Shown here one piece after another: positions 9,236 through 17,233 of a stretch of DNA of 51,628 nucleotides. The stretch is from Paracoccaceae bacterium (GTDB taxonomy: Bacteria > Pseudomonadota > Alphaproteobacteria > Rhizobiales > Stappiaceae). Numbering within the stretch: position 1 is the stretch's first letter; each line of letters begins with the position of its first letter. A program made the translations under genes and the position numbers. The notes beneath the pieces were generated by a model that was not told the origin of the DNA, did not search any database, and saw nothing but the letters and a program-made list of their open reading frames with translations. Where the stretch lies: the NCBI GenBank assembly GCA_002709505.1, contig PARB01000061.1, positions 1 through 51,628 of the forward strand. The letters run 5' to 3'.

Positions 9236-9865
9236 TCAGTCGCGCGGTGCGATCGGAAAGCCATGGTCTGCGAGCACCGCGCGCAGGCCGTCCGCGCCGG
9301 TGAAATGATGGGCGTGCATGCCGACGTCGCGCGCGGCGGCGACATTCGCGGCGCTGTCGTCGATGAAGATCGTCTGTTCCGGCACGATTGCGTTGCGGGA
9401 AAACAGCACCTGGTAGATCGCCGGATCCGGCTTGAGAACGCCTTCATGGGCAGAGACCACCACGTCGGCGAAGGCGTCCCTGAGGAAGGGAAAGCGCACC
9501 TCGCATTCGGCGAATTTCTCCCGCGAGAAATTGGTGATCGCATAAAGCGGCACGCCGCCTGCGCGCAGCTCCTCGAGGATCGCGACGGTTGCCGTGATCT
9601 CGCCCGGCACCATCTCCTGCCATCGGGTGTCCCAGGCGGTGATCGCCTCGGCATGTTCGGGATGAAGCTCCAGGCGCTCGGCGATTGCGTCCTTGAAGCT
9701 GCGGCCCCGGTCGAGGCTGAGATTGAACTCCGGCGGGCAGACGACCTCCAGGAAATGCGCCATCTCCTCAGGGTCGGGAAAGATCTCCCGGTAGAGGACG
9801 CGCGGGTCCCAGTGGATCAGGACGTTGCCGATATCGAAGACGACCGTGTCGGGTGTGCGTGGCAT
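9236..9865 (-). CDS. HAD-family hydrolase, YihX-like phosphatase
   Basis: A 209-residue haloacid-dehalogenase-type phosphatase. Motif I is FDIGNVL with nucleophile Asp11; like YihX-type sugar phosphatases it has Gly where many HADs have the second Asp. Motif II is ITNFS, the lysine is in LKPDPAIY, and the acidic motif is FIDDSAANV. A helical cap is expected between residues about 20 and 95. The start at 9865 is supported by AAGGAG a few bases upstream. The natural substrate, probably a small phosphosugar or nucleotide, cannot be read from sequence. It is transcribed divergently from the PhnD-like gene. Confidence 0.88.
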   Translation of the reverse strand: MPRTPDTVVFDIGNVLIHWDPRVLYREIFPDPEEMAHFLEVVCPPEFNLSLDRGRSFKDAIAERLELHPEHAEAITAWDTRWQEMVPGEITATVAILEELRAGGVPLYAITNFSREKFAECEVRFPFLRDAFADVVVSAHEGVLKPDPAIYQVLFSRNAIVPEQTIFIDDSAANVAAARDVGMHAHHFTGADGLRAVLADHGFPIAPRD

Positions 9866-9879
9866 GATGGCTCCTTCAA

Positions 9880-11169
9880 GTGATTCGAAGTCTGCCACGG
9901 GAACGGCACGAGACGGTGACACCGCGCGCACAAGATCCCAGGAAATTTTTGTCCGGCGGACCAGCGGCAACGCGTCCCGGAACGCTCCGGCTGTGTTTGG
10001 CCGCGGCGGCGGTTCTGGCTCTGGCCGTTTCGTCGGCCCGCGCGCAGGAAGCGGGCGACGCGGGAGCGGTGTGGTCTGCCGGGGACCCGGCCGTCTCGCG
10101 GGGCGCGGCGGATCAGGACGGCGGCGGCGACGCGCGCTGGCCCGATCCGGACGCGGGTGAGGCCAGCGACGGCGATCTTGCGGCGGATGACGCCGGAGGC
10201 GACCCCTGGCAGACCGGCGTTCCCGGCAGCGACGCGGCGGAAGAGGGGCGCCTGGAGGCGAGCGACGCCGGCACCGATGCCTTCGATCCCGAGCGCCTGG
10301 CGCTCCTGCCGGTGCTGCGCGTCGGGCTGGTGCTCGATCCGGCGCGCGAGGACTTTCAGGCCGCCGAGCCGTTTCGCGCGGCGCTGGAGGCGGGGCTTCG
10401 CATTCCCGTTCACCTCGTCGCCTACTGGGATCTCGCGCGCCTGCAAGGCGCGCTGGTCCGCGGCGAGATCGACTATGCGCCCTTGTCGGCCTCGGCCTAT
10501 GCGGCGGCCTATCGGCGCTGTTCCTGCGTCGTGCCGCTGATCGTGCCGCGCAGTGCCGACGGCGCGGCCGGGTGGCACGCGGTCGCCCTGGTTGCGCGGG
10601 ACGCACCGTTTCAGGACCTTCGGGACCTTGCCGGAACCCGGCTTGCGACGGCACGACCCGTCTCGACGGCGGGCTACCGGGTGCCGATTGCGGCGATGAA
10701 GGCGGACGGGCTCGATCCCGACAGCCATTTCGCCAGCGTTCGGGCGTTCGACAGCGTGCGCGCGGCCGCTGCTGCCGTTCTGGCCGGCGAGGCGGATGTC
10801 GCCTTCGGCTGGTCGTCGCTGCGGGGAGACGCGCGCAGCGGCTACAGCCGGGGCACCCTGCGCGATCTCGCCGAACTGCAGGGCGCGGGCACGTCCCCCT
10901 TGAGGGTGGTATGGACCTCGCCGCAAATTCCCAATGCGCCGCATGTCGCGCGCGCCAGCGTTCCGGTCGAGATCCGCGATGCGCTCGTCGAGCTGCTGGT
11001 CATTGATGCGGCAGTGTCGCCCTCCGACGCCCTGCGGCTATCGCCCCATGGCTTCGTGCCGGTGACCCATGAGGATTTCGCGCCCGTGCTCGCGACCTTT
11101 CCCAAGGCGGAGGAAGGGGCGAGCGGCCGTCTGCGTCCGCTCGGCGGGGCAGCTGGGGAGCTGCGCTGA
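9880..11169 (+). CDS. PhnD-like periplasmic binding protein with an acidic linker
   Basis: A substrate-binding protein of the phosphate/phosphite/phosphonate (PhnD) family, up to 429 residues. A signal peptide ends at about SSARA-QE. It is followed by roughly 80 residues very rich in Asp, Gly, Ala and Glu, then the binding domain from LPVLRVGLVLDP, with the typical GEIDYAPLSASAYAAAY and LAGTRLATARPVSTAGY stretches. No ABC permease or ATPase gene is nearby, so it is an orphan. There is no ATG start: GTG 9880, GTG 9916 or TTG 9949 (AGG upstream) are possible, all before the signal peptide. Its 5' end is divergent from the HAD gene with 14 bases between. The ligand is unknown. Confidence 0.75.
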   Translation: MIRSLPRERHETVTPRAQDPRKFLSGGPAATRPGTLRLCLAAAAVLALAVSSARAQEAGDAGAVWSAGDPAVSRGAADQDGGGDARWPDPDAGEASDGDLAADDAGGDPWQTGVPGSDAAEEGRLEASDAGTDAFDPERLALLPVLRVGLVLDPAREDFQAAEPFRAALEAGLRIPVHLVAYWDLARLQGALVRGEIDYAPLSASAYAAAYRRCSCVVPLIVPRSADGAAGWHAVALVARDAPFQDLRDLAGTRLATARPVSTAGYRVPIAAMKADGLDPDSHFASVRAFDSVRAAAAAVLAGEADVAFGWSSLRGDARSGYSRGTLRDLAELQGAGTSPLRVVWTSPQIPNAPHVARASVPVEIRDALVELLVIDAAVSPSDALRLSPHGFVPVTHEDFAPVLATFPKAEEGASGRLRPLGGAAGELR

Positions 11170-11176
11170 AGCGCGC

Positions 11177-12355
11177 TCAGGCGTCGACGAGACGCCGTGC
11201 CTGGCGGGCGATCATCCGCTCCTCGTCGGTCTCGATCCGGTAGACAGCGACTTTCGCCTCCGCCGGCGACAACAGCGTTTCCTGTGCTGCATTGGCGTCC
11301 GCGTCGAGGGCGATGCCGAGCCAGCCCATGTCGGCGCAGGCGAGGCTGCGCACGCGCGCGGAATGCTCGCCGATCCCGCCGGTGAAGACCAGCGCGTCAA
11401 GCCCGCCGAGAATGGCGGCAAGCGCCCCCGTCTCGCGACGGATGCGAAGGGCGAAATGCTCGATCGCCAGCCGCGCGGCCGGGTCGGGGGAAGCTTCCAG
11501 CGTGCGCATGTCGGAGGAGACGCCCGACAGGCCCAGGAGCCCGGAGCGGTGGTAGAGCAGGTCGGCGATCTCGTCGCCGTCCATGCCGCGCTCCTGCATC
11601 AGGAAGAGCAGTACGCCAGGATCGATCTGGCCGCTGCGGGTTCCCATCGGCAGCCCGTCGAGCGCGGAAAATCCCATGCTGGTGGAGACGCTCTTGCCGT
11701 CCCGGAGCGCGGACATCGACGCGCCGTTGCCCAGATGCGCGATGACGACGCGGCCGCGGCCGACGTCCGGCGCGATTTCGTACAGCCGGCCGGCGACGAA
11801 CTCGTAGGACAGTCCGTGAAAGCCGTAGCGGCGCACGCCCTCGTCGTAGAAGGCGGACGGAAGGGCGAAGGTGTCGATGACGCGCGGATGGCCGCGATGA
11901 AAGGCCGTGTCGAAACAGGCGATCTGCGGCGTTCCGGGAAAGGCCTTTTGCGCCGCGCGGATGCCGGCCAGATTGTGCGGCTGGTGCAGGGGCGCGAGCG
12001 GCTCCAGCCGCGCAAGGGCCTGCTGCAGCGTCTCGTCGATGAGCACCTGGTCGGCGTGGTCCGGTCCGCCGTGAACCACACGGTGCCCCACGGCACACAC
12101 GGCAATATCGGGCACGGCCCTGGCAAGAAAGGCGACGATGGCGCCAAGCGCCGTCTCGTGGCAGGCGGCGTCATCGGCCGGCAGGGCGCTGTCGGCAAGC
12201 ACGCCCCCGGCGTCGTCGCGAACGGACAGATGCGGCTCCGTCCCCAGACCGTCGACCTGTCCGCGCAGCAGCGAGTGCTCGCCGTCAAACAGCTGGAACT
12301 TGATCGACGAGGATCCGGCGTTGATGACCAGGATCGCCTGCTTCGCGCTCGTCAT
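11177..12355 (-). CDS. ackA: Acetate kinase
   Basis: Converts acetyl-phosphate and ADP to acetate and ATP, or the reverse for acetate uptake. The 392-residue protein has the family motifs NAGSSSIKF near the N-terminus, GHRVVHGG, CFDTAFH, HLGNGAS and FTGGIGEHS. Its ATG overlaps the stop of the upstream MaoC-Pta gene by 4 bases (12352-12355), a sign of translational coupling. The 3' end lies 7 bases from the end of the convergent PhnD-like gene. Paired with a phosphotransacetylase it forms the standard acetyl-CoA to acetate route. Confidence 0.96.
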   Translation of the reverse strand: MTSAKQAILVINAGSSSIKFQLFDGEHSLLRGQVDGLGTEPHLSVRDDAGGVLADSALPADDAACHETALGAIVAFLARAVPDIAVCAVGHRVVHGGPDHADQVLIDETLQQALARLEPLAPLHQPHNLAGIRAAQKAFPGTPQIACFDTAFHRGHPRVIDTFALPSAFYDEGVRRYGFHGLSYEFVAGRLYEIAPDVGRGRVVIAHLGNGASMSALRDGKSVSTSMGFSALDGLPMGTRSGQIDPGVLLFLMQERGMDGDEIADLLYHRSGLLGLSGVSSDMRTLEASPDPAARLAIEHFALRIRRETGALAAILGGLDALVFTGGIGEHSARVRSLACADMGWLGIALDADANAAQETLLSPAEAKVAVYRIETDEERMIARQARRLVDA

Positions 12356-13797
12356 GTGCCGTGCTCCGTCCCGTCTGCATCGCCCTCCAGCTCCGCCGCC
12401 TCGAAGGGGGCAAGCGCCTCGCCGTTGCGCCGCCAGTGATCGTAGAGCAGCGCCAGCGTGCAGGAGGCGAGGCGGGAGCGGGCATCGTCGGCGCGGCTGG
12501 TGAGGATCACCGGCACCGAGGCCCCGATCACCAGGCCGGCGGCCTCCGCATGGGCGATGAAGGTTAGTTCCTTGGCCAGCATGTTGCCGGCTTCCAGATT
12601 GGGCGCGATCAGCACGTCCGCGCGGCCCGCCACAAGCGAGGTGATCCCCTTGGTCTTCGCCGCCTGCACGTCGATGGCGTTGTCCATGGCCAGCGGTCCG
12701 TCAACGATGCCGCCGGTAATCTGGCCCCGCTCCGCCATCTTGGACAGGACCGCGGCGTCCAGCGTCGAGGGCATCGCCGGGTTCACCGTCTCGATGGCCG
12801 AGAGAATGCCGACCTTCGGCGTCTTGATGCCGAGCGCGCGGCCCATGTCGATGGCGTTTTGCACGATGTCGACCTTGGCGGCGAGATCCGGCGCGATGTT
12901 GATCGCCGCATCGGAGATGATCACCGGCGAGGGCCGGCCGGGAATATCCATCACGAAACAGTGGCTGAGCCGCTTGCCGGTCCGCAGGCCCCCGTCGCGC
13001 TTGACGATGTGGCGCAGCAGCACGTCGGTGTGCAGATGACCCTTCATCAGCGCGCGGGCCCGACCCTCGTGCACCAGGGCGACGCCCTTGGCCGCGGCCT
13101 GCTCGTCGGAATCGACGTCGATGATCTCGATCTCGCCGAGGTCTGCGCCGAGGCTGTCCGCCGCCGCCACGATGGCGGCCGCGTTGCCAACCAGAATGGG
13201 AGCGATCAGGCCTTCGCGCGCGGCAAGCAGCGCGCCGCCGAGCGAATTGGCGTCGTCGGGGGCGACGACGGCGACGGGGAGCGGCGGCAGCGGGCGGAGC
13301 AGTTCGGTCAACCGGTCGAAATGCTGGTGGCGCTCCACAAGGATGCCGGGGAGGATCGAGGCGTCGAAGGTGATCCGCGTTGACGGCGCGACCACGACGG
13401 CCTCGCCGTCGGCAATCACCGTGCCGTCGGAGCGGGTCACCTGCGTGTCCAGGCGCACGACGCCGTCGGCCTCCTTGGCGGACACCGTGGCGCTGGCGGT
13501 AAGCTTGTCCCCGAGGTGGACGGGCGCGCGAAAATTGAAGGTCTGCTTGCGGTAGACGGTGCCGGGGCCGGGCAGCACATTGCCGAGGACGGAGGAGATC
13601 AGCGAGCCGACCCACATGGAGGGCGCGACCGGATCGTCCTTCTTGCCGTCGCCCGTCCAGTCGATATCGGGAATATGCACCGGATTGATGTTGCCGGAGG
13701 CATGGGCGAAGACGAAGAGGTCGTTGGCCCTCAGGACGCGGGTGAGCGACGCGGTCTCGCCGATTGCCAGTTCGTCATAGGTGCGGTTCTGCGCCAT
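12352..13797 (-). CDS. MaoC-like domain fused to phosphate acetyl/butyryltransferase
   Basis: A 481-residue fusion. Residues about 1-150 form a MaoC/hotdog (R)-enoyl-CoA hydratase-like domain, and residues about 165-465 a phosphate acetyl/butyryltransferase domain (ending in VIGASVPVILTSRADD). The transferase makes acetyl-phosphate (or another acyl-phosphate) from acyl-CoA for AckA. In the MaoC part the usual catalytic SGDxNPxH reads ASGNINPVH: Asn36 replaces the catalytic Asp while His41 is kept, so hydratase activity is doubtful. ATG 13797 has AAGGAC upstream and fits the hotdog N-terminus. It overlaps ackA by 4 bases. Fusions of this kind are known in rhizobia and relatives. Confidence 0.9.
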   Translation of the reverse strand: MAQNRTYDELAIGETASLTRVLRANDLFVFAHASGNINPVHIPDIDWTGDGKKDDPVAPSMWVGSLISSVLGNVLPGPGTVYRKQTFNFRAPVHLGDKLTASATVSAKEADGVVRLDTQVTRSDGTVIADGEAVVVAPSTRITFDASILPGILVERHQHFDRLTELLRPLPPLPVAVVAPDDANSLGGALLAAREGLIAPILVGNAAAIVAAADSLGADLGEIEIIDVDSDEQAAAKGVALVHEGRARALMKGHLHTDVLLRHIVKRDGGLRTGKRLSHCFVMDIPGRPSPVIISDAAINIAPDLAAKVDIVQNAIDMGRALGIKTPKVGILSAIETVNPAMPSTLDAAVLSKMAERGQITGGIVDGPLAMDNAIDVQAAKTKGITSLVAGRADVLIAPNLEAGNMLAKELTFIAHAEAAGLVIGASVPVILTSRADDARSRLASCTLALLYDHWRRNGEALAPFEAAELEGDADGTEHGT

Positions 13798-13979
13798 GAT
13801 GGTCTGTCCTTGTTCGCGATGCCGCACGTTCGCGCCCGGGGCGTTCCCCGCAAACACCAAATGCGCCTCAGCGGTGTATGGCACGTCTGTGAAGCGGCAG
13901 TGAACCCGGACGGTCGCGTCTGCGCTATCCGGTAAGGCCCTTAGGAGACAGGGGCACGCAGGTCAGGCATGGGAAAACG

Positions 13980-14582
13980 TCAGTTGCAGCACTCGACGTT
14001 GGTGCTGACGCGCGGGCGCATGAAGTAGGTGTCGCTCAGTTCGATCGTGTCGGAATTGAACACATCCTTCAGCACAGCGGCGAAGGTCGGCCGATGCGTA
14101 TAGGTCGCCTGCGAGACGATCAGATAGGTGTCTTTCTGTTTCGTCAGGCCTTCCGGGATCGTGATCGGCGGAGGGGAGTTATTGCTCCAGGCGCTGGTGT
14201 TCAGGGCCCGGCTCCACACCACCTGCGGCGTGTCGACGTCCTTCATCCAGACACTGGCGACCACCAGTTTCGCGTCGCTGGAGGGATAGGGCGCGAGCAT
14301 CGCCTCGGAAATTTCCATGAGATCGTTGATCTGGGCCGTCGTCAGCTTGTCGGTCTGCGCCACGAGATCGGCGAGCGCGCTCGCCGTTTGGCTGACCTTG
14401 CGGTCGAGCGTCAGAGCCGAGTTCAGTTCCACCATCCCCAGGAACAGCAGCAGCATGAACGGCAGCACCAGGGCAAATTCGACCGCGGCAACGCCGCGCC
14501 GGTCGGCACCGAAACGGGTGACGCGCCGCAGAGGGCGCGGAAGGCGGAGCCGGAAGGGAAGGGTCCAACGCGTCACGGTCAT
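13980..14582 (-). CDS. TadE-like pseudopilin (Tad pilus), second copy
   Basis: A 200-residue TadE-type minor pseudopilin of the Tad pilus. After a basic N-terminus it has the prepilin-like junction RRGVAAVEFALVLPF followed by one transmembrane helix (about 30-55); the Glu in AVEFAL is the conserved +5-type residue. The rest should be periplasmic. ATG 14582 overlaps the previous gene's stop as ATGA, but a strong GGAGG abuts it with no spacer, so GTG 14576, six bases further on, is a good alternative start. It is last in a three-gene minus-strand set. Confidence 0.82.
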   Translation of the reverse strand: MTVTRWTLPFRLRLPRPLRRVTRFGADRRGVAAVEFALVLPFMLLLFLGMVELNSALTLDRKVSQTASALADLVAQTDKLTTAQINDLMEISEAMLAPYPSSDAKLVVASVWMKDVDTPQVVWSRALNTSAWSNNSPPPITIPEGLTKQKDTYLIVSQATYTHRPTFAAVLKDVFNSDTIELSDTYFMRPRVSTNVECCN

Positions 14583-15196
14583 CCTCCCGGCTTCTGCGTT
14601 GTCCAGGGGAAGGGTTCGTTGCGGAAGACGGCGGTGGCGACCAAGAGCCGGTCGCCTGAATCGAGATCCGCGTAATTGGTCTTCATCAGCGACGATACCA
14701 TCGGCCAGCGGTAGAGCGCGCGCACGATGACGATGTCACCGGCCTCGCCGTGGTTGTAGGCGGTCTTGTCGGTGAGCGCACCGTCCTCGATCAGCGCCTT
14801 GGGCGTATAGCTGGAAAACGAGTCGATGCGCTCCACGTCGATGGTCAGCCGGTCGGCGCTCACCGGAAAGCCGGACATGTTCTCCAGGACCTTCGCCTTG
14901 AAGGCGCCACTGTCGAAGCCCTGTGCGTGGGCCTGCCCGGTTCGTATCAACCGTGCGGCGTCGAGAACGGCGTTGTTGAGGATCTGATCCGCAAACAGCG
15001 ACAGGCCGATCTCTATCAGGCCGAACAGCAGCAGGAAAAAGGGAATGGCGACGAATCCGAATTCGATCGCCGTCGTGCCCTCGCGGTCGCGCAGCAGCAC
15101 GGCAAGCAGGCGTCTGCGCTTGCCTGCGCGCACCGAACGTCCCGGAACGTCGCTCATCGGGGTCCCCGTGCCATCGATCTCGCCGTCGGATGTCAT
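14579..15196 (-). CDS. tadE: TadE-like pseudopilin (Tad pilus)
   Basis: A 205-residue TadE family minor pseudopilin, processed like Flp pilin and needed for assembly of tight-adherence pili. The mature junction is DREGTTAIEFGFVAIPFF at about residues 37-54, with Glu at the conserved position, followed by a single membrane helix and a periplasmic domain. The ATG at 15196 directly follows the stop of the secretin-N-like gene. Its ribosome site is poor, and an in-frame ATG at 15157 with GGGGA upstream may be the real start. It overlaps the next gene by 4 bases. Confidence 0.85.
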   Translation of the reverse strand: MTSDGEIDGTGTPMSDVPGRSVRAGKRRRLLAVLLRDREGTTAIEFGFVAIPFFLLLFGLIEIGLSLFADQILNNAVLDAARLIRTGQAHAQGFDSGAFKAKVLENMSGFPVSADRLTIDVERIDSFSSYTPKALIEDGALTDKTAYNHGEAGDIVIVRALYRWPMVSSLMKTNYADLDSGDRLLVATAVFRNEPFPWTTQKPGG

Positions 15197-15685
15197 CTAC
15201 TGCGTGACGCCTGCGGCCTGTTCGGACATCTGCGTGCGCGCGGTCGCCTGCTTGTTGGTGAGCTCGTAGCTGGCTTCCGTGTCGCCGACGCGCATCACCG
15301 GTTCGCAGGCGGGCGCGCAGGAGTAGGAGGTGCGCGCGGTGTTGCGGTGAACGGTGACGATGTCGGCCTCGGGCGCGCTCACGGTGATCACCTCGTCGAT
15401 GATTGGCTCGCCCTTGGCGTCCAGGATCACCAGGTTGGTGGTGCCGTAAAGCTTGCCGGTCACGACCACGGTCTGGCGGTCGTACATGGTAACATCGGCA
15501 ATGGCAGGATTGCCGACGATCACGGTGTCGGCGGGCGCGTCGATGCGGAACACCTTGGCGCGGTCGGTCATGACCTGAACGGCGCTGTCCTGCGCCTGTC
15601 CGTCAACGGGCAGCACCGCGAGTGCGGCCGCGAACGCCAGGGCGCCGGCGAGCGGCTTGAGCGAAATCAGGCGGAAAGGCGACAT
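15197..15685 (-). CDS. Small periplasmic secretin-N-like pilus protein
   Basis: A 162-residue exported protein with a signal peptide ending at about DGQAQD. The mature part reads as the N-terminal module of CpaC/RcpA-type secretins (pilus formation protein N-terminal family): VFRIDAPADTVIVGNPAIADVT, split here by no gap, and YGTTNLVILD, with no secretin channel domain. A C-terminal extension contains CAPAC (about residue 125). AAGGAG lies 9 bases before ATG 15685 but only 3 before ATG 15691, so I take 15685. It leads the minus-strand Tad gene set and probably assists the secretin encoded at 18050-19489. Confidence 0.8.
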   Translation of the reverse strand: MSPFRLISLKPLAGALAFAAALAVLPVDGQAQDSAVQVMTDRAKVFRIDAPADTVIVGNPAIADVTMYDRQTVVVTGKLYGTTNLVILDAKGEPIIDEVITVSAPEADIVTVHRNTARTSYSCAPACEPVMRVGDTEASYELTNKQATARTQMSEQAAGVTQ

Positions 15686-16084
15686 TTCCATCGGCTCCTT
15701 CGAAGAATTCCTACCCGAACGTGAAGGAGATTGGTGAAGGAACCGCTAACATGCGCCGGCGCCTCGTTGCGATCCGCTGCTATTGTTAATTCCGACGAGG
15801 CGAGTGGTTTACCAAGATCTTCGCGACGGCACCCTCGTCCTCTTTCGTTGCTGGTGTCCCGGGGCAATGCGTGTTGAAAGCCTTGGTTAAAATTGAATCG
15901 AATGTATTCGCATTGCATTAACCATGGAAAGGCGAAGAGGATTTGTTTTTTCTCCGCTTTCCGAATTTAACCAAGTGGCAACTTGTGGTTCCTATAGTGG
16001 CAACATCTTAGAGCGGCCAAGCAAATGAGAAAAACGGTCGACAAGATGGTGCTGTCAAAACAAGTGGAAGTTAGGAGCCAACAA
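15686..16084. other. 399-bp divergent intergenic region of the Tad locus
   Basis: Non-coding, noticeably AT-richer than its surroundings, between the minus-strand pseudopilin genes and the Flp pilin gene. It should hold the promoters for both. It contains the AGTGGCAAC direct repeat (15974-16004). I could not identify convincing sigma-70, sigma-54 or full CtrA sites. A short in-frame extension of the pilin frame back to 16025 is not needed, because AGGAG (16073-16077) supports ATG 16085. Confidence 0.7.
15974..16004 (+). promoter_or_regulatory. Direct repeat AGTGGCAAC x2 upstream of the pilin gene
   Basis: The 9-mer AGTGGCAAC occurs at 15974-15982 and again at 15996-16004, start to start 22 bases, about two helical turns. 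That puts both on the same DNA face about 80-110 bases before the Flp pilin start. This fits an activator or repressor dimer site, but the regulator is unknown. Confidence 0.45.
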
Positions 16085-16270
16085 ATGAAAAATCTTTTCG
16101 CACGTTTCGCCAATGACGAATCCGGTGCCACCGCGATCGAATACGGTCTGATCGCCGGCCTGATCTCCATCGCGATCGTCACCGCGGTTACCACGGCTGG
16201 TGGATCGATCTCGTCGATCTTCACCACCGTCTCGACGAAGCTGACGGCCGCTCAGGGCAACGTCAAGTAA
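16085..16270 (+). CDS. flp: Flp/Fap-type major pilin
   Basis: A 61-residue prepilin, the main subunit of the Tad pilus. It has a short basic leader, the peptidase site DESG|ATAIEYGLIAG (cut after Gly14, conserved Glu19-Tyr20 in the mature part), then one hydrophobic helix and a short Ser/Thr-rich tail. AGGAG lies 7 bases before the ATG. It stands alone between a long regulatory region and a strong terminator (16347-16378), as expected for a pilin made in excess over the assembly proteins. The peptidase CpaA is encoded next. Confidence 0.95.
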   Translation: MKNLFARFANDESGATAIEYGLIAGLISIAIVTAVTTAGGSISSIFTTVSTKLTAAQGNVK

Positions 16271-16346
16271 GACGGGCCGTCCCGCATCGCGAATGAACCT
16301 GCTGGTTGCCGCAGTCCGCGAACCGGCAGGTCCATGACGCAAGACC

Positions 16347-16378
16347 AAGCGGGCGGCCGGTGCCGCCCGCTTCTTTTT
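16347..16378 (+). terminator. Rho-independent terminator after the pilin gene
   Basis: A perfect 11-bp stem, AAGCGGGCGGC paired with its complement at 16362-16372, with a 4-base loop (16358-16361), followed by CTTTTTG. It lies about 77 bases after the pilin stop and should separate the abundant pilin message from cpaA. Confidence 0.9.
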
Positions 16379-16467
16379 GTCCGCCTCCTCGACGTGCGCG
16401 TGAACCCGGTCTTAAGGGCCGCGCTGCCAGACTTCGGGGCGGATCGACAGTGGACGAGGAACGGAAC

Positions 16468-16974
16468 ATGCTCGAAGCGGCCCTCCTGGTGGTTTTCCCA
16501 TGCCTGCTGGCCTTTGCCGGCGCCTCCGACCTGTTCACGATGACGATTCCGAACCGTGTGTCGCTCCTCCTGGTCGCCGGTTTCGCCGTGCTTGCGCCCT
16601 TCATCGGGCTCGGACCAGCCGACATCGGCCTGCATGTGCTGGCGGCAGCGATGACGCTATGCGCCGGATTCGCCTTTTTCGCCTTTGGCTGGATGGGCGG
16701 GGGCGACGCCAAGGTGATGACTGCCGTGGCGCTGTGGTTCGGCTTCACGCCGGCCTTCTTTGTCTTTCTGGCGTTCGCCGGGATCTATGGCGCCGTCCTG
16801 ACGCTGGGGCTCTTGATGTTCCGCCAGGTGCCGGTTTTGCCGATTCCCGCCGGACGGGCCGATTGGCTTTTGCGTCTCCACGACCAGCGCACGGGCATTC
16901 CTTACGGAATCGCGATCTCGCTTGCCGCGCTTCAGGTCTATCCGCAGAGCATCTGGTTCCAGGCGCTGACGTAA
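16468..16974 (+). CDS. cpaA: Prepilin peptidase, CpaA/TadV type
   Basis: A 168-residue inner-membrane aspartic peptidase (A24 family) that cleaves the Flp and TadE-type leaders. It is all transmembrane helices, with the two catalytic aspartates at Asp21 (GASDLFTMTIPNR) and Asp80 in the GxGD motif (MGGGDAKVM). It lacks the extra methylase domain of PilD. ATG 16468 is chosen because GAGGA lies 7 bases upstream; GTG 16450 is a weaker alternative. It follows the pilin terminator, and a 259-base AT-rich gap separates it from cpaB. Confidence 0.93.
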   Translation: MLEAALLVVFPCLLAFAGASDLFTMTIPNRVSLLLVAGFAVLAPFIGLGPADIGLHVLAAAMTLCAGFAFFAFGWMGGGDAKVMTAVALWFGFTPAFFVFLAFAGIYGAVLTLGLLMFRQVPVLPIPAGRADWLLRLHDQRTGIPYGIAISLAALQVYPQSIWFQALT

Positions 16975-17052
16975 GGGGCCGATCGTGCCCTAGCGTGATC
17001 CCCGTTCCGCCCGCGGTCGGGCAGACGGCAACTCCGGATGCTTGCGCGACTA

Positions 17053-17068
17053 TTAACGAAAAATAAAC
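17053..17068 (+). promoter_or_regulatory. Possible CtrA-like site upstream of cpaB
   Basis: TTAA-N7-TAAAC at 17053-17068 differs by one base from the CtrA consensus TTAA-N7-TTAAC. It lies 166 bases before cpaB in the AT-rich 16975-17233 gap. In Caulobacter CtrA controls pilus genes, which makes the match plausible, but AT-rich DNA gives such matches by chance. Confidence 0.25.
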
Positions 17069-17233
17069 GCTCCAAAGAGCGATTCCCGAAATGCAAAATC
17101 TTTAAAAATCATTCATCTACATTGATCACACCTGATTAACCATGTCTTGACCATTTGCCCCTCAGAGTATCGGCAGGATGGTCGTTGGCGTTTCTGCCGA
17201 CGACACGAAACCGACCGATTGCGGGTAACAGTC

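Noticed and set aside
11149..11174. Small hairpins at the end of the PhnD-like gene as a terminator
   Set aside because: Stems of 4-6 bp lie partly in coding sequence and are not followed by a T-run on either strand.
15961..16010. Sigma-54 promoter suggested by TGGCA sequences upstream of the pilin gene
   Set aside because: The GG-N10-GC spacing required for sigma-54 is not met.
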